From Punctularia strigosozonata HHB-11173 SS5 (taxonomy: Eukaryota > Basidiomycota > Agaricomycetes > Corticiales > Punctulariaceae), in assembly GCF_000264995.1 (NCBI RefSeq), contig NW_006767438.1, forward strand, positions 1,142,389 to 1,175,857: DNA of 33,469 nucleotides. Direction: 5' to 3'. Made by a program: the position numbers and the translations under genes. The notes under the pieces are model-generated. The model had not been told where the DNA came from. It was given only the letters and a program-made list of their open reading frames with translations, and made no database searches. How positions within the stretch are numbered: position 1 is the stretch's first letter; every line of letters starts with the position of its first letter. Positions 22,946 through 32,033 of this stretch are shown here, one piece after another.

Positions 22946-23846
22946 CGGCGTGCGTTTTTGCGGCAGGGGCAAAGAAAAGAGGCTGCCCAGGAGGCGGTTG
23001 TTTATTCGTTATTTTTTTTTAAACTTGTCAGCAGCTTAGAGAGCTTCTCCCCTTTAATCCCGCCAGAGTACTAATGTAGCATTAGCGCGTAGTGATGATC
23101 CCTCGCAGTAGTCATATAGTCGGTCGTGTTGTCAGCGTTCCTCATCCTCTTCTGTATTCCCGTTTTCGCCGTAATCTTTGTGCGATCCGATAATCCGGTT
23201 GTGAAACTCCGAGCCCCCTTGGCGCTGGCGCTCCATCTCCAGAGTCGTCGCAGTAGTAGCGTAAGCAAACGATCAATGCGAATCGATGATACAATGCAGT
23301 CGAAGGAGCGCGCGCGCGCATGCGCAGTCGAGTCGTGGCTCGTGGCAAGACCGCCGTCGCCAGGAGGTGAAACGCGCGCGAGATGGCCAATACAAAGACT
23401 GATGAACGGGCGGCGGGAGGGATCAAGATAGAAGGCGTATCGTAAGCGTCAGAGCGAAGCCCCCATTTCAAGGTCAAGAGGCGACGGGGGGGTTCCAGAG
23501 GGTCGTTTAAAGCGGACGTTTGAGGACGACGGGGAGGGGGACGGAGGCAGAAGGTGATGGGATATGTAATCGGCGGATCGCCGTGCAGGCCGGAGGATGA
23601 CACCTCGGCGTGCTTGCGTGAGCACGGTTTCTGCGGGCGTGTCACCTCCTGGAATGCTGTGAGCCGACGACGCGAGGCCTGTGTGGGACGTCGCCGACGC
23701 TACGGCCTGGTGCGATGCGCGGCCGGATCGTAGATGGATCACTGAGCGCGACGGATATGGCGACATTGGGCGGGAGAAGGGGAAGGCAAGTGCGGAGTGT
23801 CCGGATCCGATGTACACGGCGGGAGGTACAAGCTCAAACAACAAAA
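22946..23846. other. 0.9 kb stretch between IDO and the tRNA gene
   Basis: No gene was recognised. An A/T run at about 23010-23023 probably belongs to the IDO 3' untranslated region. A 153-codon minus-strand open frame (23449-23910) runs through the tRNA and is therefore not credible as a protein. Confidence 0.4.
23843..23846 (-). terminator. RNA polymerase III terminator of tRNA-Gly
   Basis: Four T residues on the transcribed sense follow the discriminator base directly. This is the minimal polymerase III stop; further T-rich sequence follows. Confidence 0.55.
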
Positions 23847-23847
23847 T

Positions 23848-23936
23848 ACACCGGACGGGAGTCGAACCCGTGCCGCTTGCTATGAGCTGATTGATCAAAG
23901 TGGAAGGCAAGCATGATACCGTTTCACCACCGGTGT
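23848..23936 (-). tRNA. tRNA-Gly(UCC) with a 19-nt intron
   Basis: On the minus strand all arms fold. The acceptor stem ACACCGG/CCGGTGT has 7 pairs. The D arm is GTGA/TCAT, and the anticodon stem is CTTGC/GCAAG with loop CTTCCAA. The T arm is ACGGG-TTCGACT-CCCGT. Anticodon bases 34-36 are TCC (23904-23902), with T33 and A37. Twenty bases separate A37 from the 3' half of the anticodon stem. The canonical site between 37 and 38 makes the intron 23900-23882 (19 nt), leaving a 71-nt mature tRNA with the discriminator A at 23847. The T-loop region supplies a B box. A run of four T residues at 23846-23843 just past the end can serve as the RNA polymerase III terminator. Confidence 0.93.
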
Positions 23937-24141
23937 GTTGGGAGGTCGCATGGGCTATTATATCTAAAGGGAAGCAAAAGTAAGCAATTTGTGACTCAAT
24001 GACGTTTGTGGCCTGCCACGCCCAGCTTGCTCACTAACGTCGGCGAACAGGCGGTCCCATCTTCACGTACCATCCTTCCTCGTCCTTGCTCTCCTGGGAC
24101 TCTACGCTCCACCCCTCGGTGCTCGCGCTTCGCAAACAGAA

Positions 24142-24768
24142 ATGGCGTCGCTGTACTACGAGTTCTACCGCGGATCGTCGTATGTCGTTCCGCCTCCCCC
24201 TTCGTCGTTCGGCCGTGCGCTGAACCGAACGGGCTCGGTCTCTTCGCAAGGATCGGGATGGCGCTGACGGACGCGCTGGACGAGCTGATCACGAGCGGGG
24301 CGATCACGCCGCAGCTGGCGATGAAGGTGCTGAACCAGGTCCGTCTTTTCGTCTCGCGTTCACACCTACTGCGTCGACGGGACCGGTTTGCTCACGAGAG
24401 TTCGACCGACCACGTCAGTTTGACAAGTCCCTGGCGGACACGATGGTGAAGCAGGTCAAGACGAAGACGACGCTCAAGGCTCGTATTCAAACCCCTTTGT
24501 TCCTCTGCGTTGGCGCCCGGACCTGACGATGACCTCTTCCACCGTTTTCTCTCTCTCTCTCTTACTCGTGCGTTGTGCTCGTGCCCGTTCTCCTCGGTTA
24601 TGCTCCGTCCAGGCGCACTTGAAGACCTACCGCCTCTGCGACGACGTGTGGACGTTCAGCTTGCGCAACGCCCAGTTCAAGATGGAGTCGAACGAGATGG
24701 TGAACACGCCGAAGATCAAGATCGTCGCGTGCAAGAACGGCGACGCGGTCGACCCCGGCAAGAAGTGA
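24142..24768 (+). CDS. TOA2: Transcription initiation factor IIA small (gamma) subunit
   Basis: Four exons (24142-24179, 24251-24338, 24419-24478, 24613-24768) give 113 aa; the family is 106-122 aa. TFIIA gamma pairs with the alpha/beta subunit and stabilises TBP on the TATA box during RNA polymerase II initiation. The protein opens with the family signature [22 protein letters not shown] (four-helix bundle). It continues with FDKSLADTMVKQVKTKTTLK and the beta-barrel part TYRLCDDVWTF, ending in KIKIVACKNGDAVDPGKK. The third intron (24479-24612, 134 nt) begins with GC, not GT; no GT donor nearby keeps the frame. The first intron ends in AAG. The start is the only ATG that gives the conserved N-terminus. 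Confidence 0.94.
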
Positions 24769-24793
24769 AGTAATCGTTCACCGCTCGAACGTT

Positions 24794-24846
24794 GTGGGGT
24801 GGGGAAGGGGCGCCGGGGTGGGGTGGGGTGGGGTGGGGGGGGGGGG
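24794..24846 (+). repeat. G-rich tract with GGGGT repeats in the TOA2 3' untranslated region
   Basis: Runs of four or more G recur at least seven times in about 53 bases, including several GGGGT units and a terminal run of about 12 G. This begins some 25 bases after the TOA2 stop. The pattern could form a G-quadruplex in DNA and in the TOA2 transcript. Slippage during sequencing may affect the exact run length. Confidence 0.6.
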
Positions 24847-25026
24847 TTTCGAAGACTGCCATAGAGCTCTTTTCTAATGGTTGAACTCCCGTTGGACGTT
24901 GTGGTTGTCTGCCGTAGAGGGTACCGTCGTGGGTCGCAGCTCTCTCCTTCTCAGGCTGTTACGATGTGGATGTCATGCAAGTTTGTATATTATTGACTAC
25001 CATGTATCTTTGTACCTTCGCATATC

Positions 25027-25032
25027 AATAAA
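25027..25032 (+). promoter_or_regulatory. Candidate poly(A) signal of TOA2
   Basis: A canonical AATAAA lies about 260 bases after the TOA2 stop codon, preceded by TA-rich sequence including TATATTATTG. This would place transcript cleavage near 25045. Confidence 0.4.
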
Positions 25033-25044
25033 CGCTTGAATAGC

Positions 25045-25371
25045 GAAGCTGAAGGAAACGATTGCGGGCTGCGCATATACCCATCCTGTCACTTGACCTG
25101 CGCTGACCGTCGTTCATCACCGGCCTCGTTCCTCACACCCTCACGTCCTCCGTCTGCTTGCAGTTGCTCGCCGCCTATATAATCTCCCTCTACTGACCGT
25201 ACCTCTTTGCGGCCCCGGTTCTGTAACCTACGAGGAGTCACTAGCAGCGGATCCCAGAATCTCGTCTGACTCAGCGCCACTCGCTCCGCCTTCCTTCGCC
25301 GAATAAAAAGCTTAGACGGGCGCTCTGCAGCACACCGCGGTTCCTCTCCTCCGGCTTTTGTCTTTGTTTTT
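25045..25371 (+). promoter_or_regulatory. 5' region of the NFX1-type gene
   Basis: About 330 bases between the TOA2 poly(A) signal and the next start codon. It is C/T-rich on the plus strand. A TATA-like TATATAA lies at about 25176. No gene was seen. Confidence 0.3.
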
Positions 25372-28300
25372 ATGACCACGACCGCCGCGACGACGCCCGC
25401 CACAGCATCCACATCCGGACCCAGCGCAGAACCCGCTCACACTCCAAATCAGGGTCAGCCCCGCAACCCGAGCGCGCCGTCGAGGGACCGCCGACACGGC
25501 CAAGGTAGTCGCCGCCGACCGCCTCGGAACGATGGAAGCGGCGCGTCGAACGTGAACGTGAACGTGAACGCCGGCGGAGGACCGGCTCACCATCCGCAAA
25601 CGGCGAGGGGCGGAAGACGCGGAGGAGGCAGAGCGCGCGGGGGAGGAGGAGGAGGAGGAGGAGGAGGGGGCGGGGGTCAGGGGCGCGGCGCGCCCGATGG
25701 GTCCGGGTCGCCCAGCGCCGGCGAGCGCTCGCACCCCCCCGGCGATCACCAGAGCTGGCGAGACAGATCCGCGCGGCCCGCGAGGACGACGGACGGTCAA
25801 CAGCCCCGCCGCGGCGGGCATCGCGCCGCCCGGTTCAACGCCTCCCTGACGACTCAACCCGCCCCTCAAGGATCCCGAGCCGCCAACGACGATGACGACG
25901 AGCCGGCAAAGCCGCCCGCGCCGGACCGCTACGCGCTCCCCGCCGCGCCCGAAGCCGACGACCTCACCTCGCGCCTGACGCGCGCCCTGCGCACGCCGCC
26001 CTACCCGGACTGCCCGATCTGCTTCAACCCGATCCACCCCGCGCAGCCGATCTGGTCGTGCTCGCCCTCCGCCTCCCTCCCCGCTTCTTCTTCCCTCGAC
26101 GACACCGGCCCGGGAGGAGAGGCCGGGGGGAGCGGGGCGCGGTGCTGCTGGACGACGTTCCACCTCAAGTGCATCCGCGCGTGGGCGGACAAGAGCGTGA
26201 AGGACGTCGCGAACGCGTGGCGCGCCCGGGGGGAGAGCAGGCCCGGCGATTGGCGATGCCCCGGATGCCAGTCGAAGCGGCTCGCGGTGCCCGTCTCGTA
26301 CTGGTAAGTTCCGACGATCTGGGTCATTCTGCCCCCCCCCCTCCCCCTCTCTCGCTCCCTCTTTGATATCCATGCGCCCTTTTGTTTCGTGTGTGATATA
26401 TCGTTCCTTTTTGTTTTTTTGCTAACGATGGGGTCCAACGATCAGGTGTTTCTGCGGCTCGACGCCCGACCCGAAACCGCTCCGGCTGGCGACGCCGCAC
26501 TCGTGCGCGAACCCTTGTTCCCGCGCGCGCGCGTGCGGCCACCCCTGCGCGCTCTCGTGCCACCCCGGGCCGTGCCCACCGTGCCAAGTCACGACGCAGT
26601 TGCCGTGCTACTGCACCAAGCAGGCACTCTCCTACCGCTGCGCGAACCTGACCCCGTCCACCAAGAAGAGCATCGACGCCGGCGCGGCCGACCTCTCGTG
26701 CGGACAGACCTGTGGAAAACCGCTGGCGTGCGGAAACCACGCGTGTGAGAGGAAGTGCCATCCCGGACAGTGCGGGAAGTGCGAGGTGAAGGAGGTGGCG
26801 AGGTGTTATTGCGGGAAGGAGGAGAGGGAGATTCCGTGTGGCGAGGGCGTGGAGAGGGAGTGCGCGACGGAGGTGGAGCGGTGGGTTGGGAGATTCGAGT
26901 GCGGCAATACATGCGATCGGTAAGTCGTACCTCTCTCGGATGCCTCAATTCGGTGCTTGTTAAACTGATCGTTGAATCTATCGCTCAGATTGTTCGACTG
27001 CGGCATTCACCGCTGTTTGAAGCCATGTCACCCGCCGTCGCCGACCTTCTCTCCCTGTCCACTCTCTCCAGCTCTCAACACGCACTGTCCGTGCGGAAAA
27101 CATGCCCTTACTCCCAACTCCATCGACTTCTTCCCACCGTCCACGAAGCTCCCCCGCACCGCCTGCACGGATCCCCTCCCCACCTGCACCTCGCTCTGCC
27201 TCAAGCCCCTCTCCAGCTGTTCGCACGTCTGCTCCTCACCGTGCCACACGGGTCCGTGCCCACCATGCACGATCATGGTCGTACGCCCATGCCGATGCGG
27301 CGCGACAACCAGGGACGTCCGGTGCTCCGACATCCAGTCATCCTCCGGCGAGATCGAGGTCCTATGCGACAAGCCGTGCTCCGCGCTCCGCGCCTGCGGC
27401 CGGCACCAATGCAACCGGCTCTGCTGCCCGCTCGCGGGCCTCTCCGGGCCCAAAGGCAAAGGCAAGAAACGCGCCGCCGCCGAGCCCGAGGACGAGGGCG
27501 GGCTGCACGCGTGCGACCTCCTCTGCAACAAGCCGCTCGCGTGCGGGAACCACCGGTGCGAGGAGCGCGATCACCGCGGGGCGTGCCCGCCGTGCCTCCG
27601 GAGCTCGTTCGACGAGGTGCGCTGCGCGTGCGGCCGGACGGTGTACGAGCCGCCGGTCGCGTGCGGGACGCGCGTGCGCTGCGCGTACCCGTGCGCGCGC
27701 GCGCCGCCTCCCTGCGGCCACGGGCGCACGCCGCACGCGTGCCACGGCGACGACGCGCCGTGCCCGCCGTGCCCGTATTTGACCAGCAAGCGCTGCGCGT
27801 GCGGGAAGGCGACGGTGGGGAACGTCAAGTGCGCCCAGGCGAGCGAGAAGGTGTCGTGCGGCGCCGCGTGCGGGCGCTTGCTCGGCTGCGGGTACCACAA
27901 GTGCGCGCGGACGTGCCACGCGGGCGAGTGCGGGGCGTGCACGGCGGCGTGCGGCAAGGCGCGGAAGCTTTGGTACGTTCGCCGATAGGATTATAGCGTC
28001 GGCGCTGACTCACGACGCTGCCCGGAAACTTTTTTTTTTTTTTTTTTTGTTGCTTTCAGTCTCCCTGCGCACCATTCGTGCACGCAGCCGTGCCACGCCC
28101 CCGCGTCGTGCGACGAGAGCGAGCCGTGCCAGACGTCGATCACGATCACCTGCCCGTGCGGACGCATCCGGCAGGCCATCCAGTGCGGCCGGAGCACGGC
28201 CAACCCGGCGGGCCGCGAGTCGTCGGTGCAGATCAAGTGCTCGAACGAGTGCGCGATCGCGAAGCGGAACGCGCGCCTGGCGGAGGCGCTCGGCATCTCG

Positions 28301-28993
28301 TCGAGCGAGGCGAAGAGCGTGACGTACCCCAAAGAGCTCGTCGCGTTCGCGAAGGCCAACCCGGGCTTTCTGAGCATCGTGGAGAAGGCGTTTTCCGAGT
28401 AAGTTGCCTCTCTCCATCGAAGCGTGTGTGTGGGTTCTCGTGCCGCCTTGACCGAACTGACGCCCCCCCTTTACCCCGTATCGCGCAGTTTCGTCGCCTC
28501 GGAGAAGAAGACGCAGGTGCTGCCGCACATGCCGCCCGACCGCCGCAAGTTCGTGCACGACCTCGCGGCCGTCTACCGCATGGACACGCAGATGGTCGAC
28601 CAGGAGCCGCGGCGCAGCGTGCAGCTCATCCGGCGCGTCGACACCCGCGTCCCGACGCCGGTCCTCTCCGCGGCGCTCCCTTCGTCCAAGGTCGCGCCGG
28701 CGCCCGCCCCCGCCCTGGGACGCCTCACCGACCTGCGCAATCTCAAGAAGCCGTCGGCGCCTGCTGCTGCTGCCCCCGCCCCAGCCCCTCGGCCGGCGTC
28801 GGTCGGTCGGGGATGGACGTCGGTGGTGGCGCGGCCGACGCCGGTGGCGGTATCGAGCGCGCCGCCGCACACGGCCGCCTCGAGCGGGCAGCGTAGTCAG
28901 CGGCCGGACGGCGCGGCAGCGCGCGCCGTCGTCGGTACAGGCCAGCCAGCGTCGGAAGAACATATACCGGACAGCTGGGAGGATGAGTCCTAA
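25372..28993 (+). CDS. NFX1-type zinc-finger and R3H domain protein
   Basis: Five exons (25372-26303, 26446-26919, 26989-27972, 28060-28398, 28489-28993) give 1077 aa. Relatives are human NFX1, fly shuttle craft and yeast FAP1, nuclear or shuttling proteins with an E3-like RING/PHD finger; FAP1 binds FKBP12. Order: disordered Gly/Arg-rich N-terminus (~1-200) with a 12-Gly run, a RING/PHD-like finger at ~212-301 (CPICF...FHLKCIRAW...WRCPGC), then about nine NF-X1 Cys/His repeats from ~312 to ~830 (for example CGHPCALSCHPGPCPPC and CGNHACERKCHPGQCGKC). An R3H-like region at ~885-955 includes PPDRRKFVHDLAAVYRMDTQ. A Pro/Ala-rich tail ends in DSWEDES. One repeat is altered (CGNHRCEERDH, with Asp in place of a Cys). 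The intron before exon 4 carries a run of about 19 T. DNA/RNA binding and ligase activity are inferred from family. Confidence 0.93.
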
Positions 28994-29916
28994 AAACAAG
29001 TCAGTAGTAACGGAGATGATCTCCAGGGAAGGCGTGTGCATAGAGAGGACTGCGTTGCGTTTACATACAACTCGCTCATAATAGGACGCAGTCGGAGGTG
29101 TACTTGACACTCGGTAATAGCACGTATCTATTAACTGCCCACTGCCCGTTCCCGCCGACGGAACCAGCCCTCAGGGAGGGTGATTCAGCGTATCACGTGT
29201 GGTGGGTGATATGATGCGCATCGCTGTCGGCCTTTGGTTGATACGATCGCCAACTGCTGATTGACTGCTGATGAGCGTCCGTTTATTCAGGCGACCATCA
29301 ACCTTGGCCTCCCTTCTATGCACGAGGACTTTGACAAGGATGCGCCGTACCTGTGACAAAGGCACTCAGCTCAGCAGCTATACCGGTCCATAATGTTTTT
29401 TGCTGCGAACGAGGTGCCCGAGGGTAAAACCGCGCGGCTATTCCGAGGCCGAATAATAATCAGGAGGCAACCGACTGAATTGATGACGCCCCGAGTAACG
29501 GCGATCAACGCATCCGGCGGAACTGTCGATCCCCCCCTCGTACTGTACCGCCTTCGCCGATCCCACCGTGTTGCTGCGAACCGGCGAACGAAGGCGCACG
29601 CCGTCCCAGATTCGTCCCAGGAGCCTGGAGCGGCGTGAGCCGGCACCGCAGCGACCGCCACTCGTGGGCCTCCCCCTCTCCTATAGAGATTGCCGTGGGC
29701 CGCCTGTGCTCGCTGTCTCTTTCTCCTGGCCCCAGCGGTCATCAGTCTAGACTAGACCGTCCGCTCGCTCCGTTCTCTTCGACTTTTTGTTTTCGCGATC
29801 CCTGGCTTTTCTCCTCTCATCTCACTCTGTATTCTGACGAACTCGACACTCCTGAGAGGCACCGGTGCCCACTCCCCTCCCCCCCCTTCATCGACACGCA
29901 AGAGCATCGATAAGCT
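28994..29916. other. 0.9 kb spacer between the NFX1-type gene and the next gene
   Basis: No gene was recognised; open frames of 60-123 codons lack motifs. A CT-rich block precedes the next start codon (about 29750-29890), consistent with a fungal promoter or leader. Confidence 0.4.
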
Positions 29917-31753
29917 ATGGCTGCGCTGCCCATAACTCGGTTCCCTGGATATGGTTATACGTTCGAGTACCCTCCCCCCGACGAGGCGGCGATGCGAAAG
30001 GGAGAGGTTCAGGATAAGAAGCAGGATAAGAAGCAGAAGGAGGCCTCGGGCAGCTTGCGTCCCAAGGGTCTTCGGCGAATGTTCAGGAAGGCGTCATCCA
30101 GCATGCTCGACATCGACACCTCAGTCCAGAAAGACTTTGCTGGCGTGAGCCCCGCATCGTCGACGTCCGGTGGGTCGGACGGTGCACGCGATCGCGCCGA
30201 GATCATGCGCAGAAGGCAGGGATACCTCGGAGCGTACCCCAGAAAGAACTCCGCGGGTAGTTCGGTGTGAGTGGTCTTCACAAGGCGCATCCTTTCGCAT
30301 CGTCCCTGTTCACTCACCGCGAGAGCACAGATCTTTCGAGTGGCCGGACGAGACTATCATACGATCTGTGACGCCAGATCTCTTTCGCTCCGCTACACCG
30401 GACAGCTCCGCGTCCTCGGGGCGACTCGAGCCCTTGCGGCTGATAGTCCCCACCGAGCCTGCGCGACCCCGCGTCGCGCTCACCGTCGGCATAAGCCCCG
30501 GTCCCCCGCCTCCGCCTCCGCCCCGCGCGCACAGTCTCCCCACCACCGATGCGCAGCCCAAGCCCTCTCCGCGCCCGCGCCCGCTGCTGCCCCTCGTCGT
30601 CCCGCCGCGCAACTCGTCCCTGCCCTCCGTCCTAGCCCACCACTCGCGCGCGGGCTCCACCGCCTCTTCCTCCACGCTCGTCAGCGTCGCCTCCGACGAC
30701 CGTGACGCCTGGCCGACGCGCTCGTTCGCGGACCTCCAGCAGATCTCGCGGACCCCTTCTTCTTCGCGGCCCTCGTCGCCGACCACCGACCGCCCGCGGC
30801 GGCCCCCGCACATCGACACGGCGGATCTCGAGAAGAAGAAACCCCTCGCCGCCGCCGCCGCCGTCCCGTCCTTCTGGCGCGCCGCCAACTCGCCCGGGCT
30901 GCCGCACACCCCCGGCAGCGCGACCTCGACCTCGACCTCGACCCCGATCCTCTCCGTCGTCCCGCCCACGCCGACCGTGCCGCCCGCCTCCGCCTCCTCC
31001 GCCGCCTCCGCCTCCTCCTTCACCTACCCGCGGCCCCTCCCGCCAAAGCCGACCTCGCCCGAGCCCCGATCCGCGCGCGCCCCGCTGCCCGCCGGCCCGC
31101 ACCCGCGCTCGCGCACCCCGTCCCCGGCCCCGGCCGCGCGCCCGACGACGACCGGCCCGCTCTACTCGCTCCCGAACAAGTCGCTGCCGCTCCTCGGAAG
31201 CGGAAGCGGAAGCGAGCGAGAGACGCCGCTGCGCTCGCCGGCGCCCTTCGACAACTTTCACGACATCGCCGTGCCGATCGTCCTGGACGTGTCGCCCGCC
31301 ACGCTCGCGCGGCCGCGGTCCCGGTCCCGCTCACCTTCGCCTGCACCCACGTCGAGGAGGAGGTCGCCGTCTCCGGCTCCTACGTCCCGGTCGCCTTCGC
31401 CCGCTCCGTCGTCGATCGCGCCGGCTCGGCTCTACACCCACCTGAACCGCTCCGCCTCTCCGCTCGCCGACTCCCCCGACTCGCTGCTGTCGGACGCGAC
31501 CAGCCCCGGCTCGTCGCTGCTGTCCAACAGCCCGGTGCTCACGCTCGGCGGCGCGATATGGGGGCGCGCCGAGCCGGCGGTAGGGCAGGGGCAGGGGCAG
31601 GAGAAGGAGAGGGGGAAGACGGAGCGGGGGCGCGAGGACGACGACGTCCAGATCTCGGTGCTCGATACCGAGAGCGGCCAGTGGGTGCAGCTCGACGTGC
31701 GCGAGGCGATCCCCATGCTCAGGGCGCTCAAGCGCGGGAACGGGCTGTGGTGA
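29917..31753 (+). CDS. Hypothetical Ser/Pro-rich, largely disordered protein
   Basis: Two exons (29917-30266, 30331-31753) join in frame to 590 aa. I do not recognise the family. The N-terminus (MAALPITRFPGYGYTFEYPP) and a basic segment (KGLRRMFRKASSSMLD, ~48-63) look ordered. After the intron SFEWPDETIIRSVTPDLFRSATPD could be a short conserved motif. Residues ~140-500 are a Pro/Ser/Arg low-complexity region with PPPPPP runs, a Thr-Ser repeat coded by tandem ACCTCG units (~30922-30945), and SRSRSPSP-like stretches that could be phosphorylated or bind SH3/WW domains (inference). The last 35 residues (ISVLDTESGQWVQLDVREAIPMLRALKRG) look folded and are the best handle for a family search. The GC-rich codon bias and clean 64-nt intron support a real gene. 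Confidence 0.72.
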
Positions 31754-32033
31754 AACGTCCTTTTAACCCTCGCATCCCCTCCGAATACGATTTTTTTTTT
31801 TTACGAGGCGCTGTTACCATCTGTTGCATGTTCACGAACCCACGGACCCCGGTGAACTGACTGTCGTGTGCTTGTATTACCGTGTACCACAACCAAAGAA
31901 AAAAAAACAAAGACGCTTACGGACGAACGCGTACTGTACCTCGACTCGACAAGTAATCGCATCTAATATCATATCATTGCACATATCGTATCGCCCAGTG
32001 GATCTTCCAACACGGTCGACGCGCGGCCTCACG
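31754..32033. other. Convergent 3' spacer
   Basis: This 280-base spacer separates the stop codons of the Ser/Pro-rich gene (+) and the SET-domain gene (-). It holds a 13-T run at about 31790-31802 and an A-rich run near 31900, likely 3' untranslated sequence. No gene was seen. Confidence 0.45.

Noticed and set aside
23449-23910. 153-codon minus-strand open frame
   Set aside because: Begins inside the tRNA-Gly gene and has no protein motif.
25312-26373. 353-codon minus-strand open frame
   Set aside because: Antisense shadow of exon 1 of the NFX1-type gene, which has clear RING/PHD cysteines on the plus strand.
30310-31023. 237-codon minus-strand open frame
   Set aside because: Antisense to the Ser/Pro-rich gene; composition of Glu/Arg/Gly repeats only.
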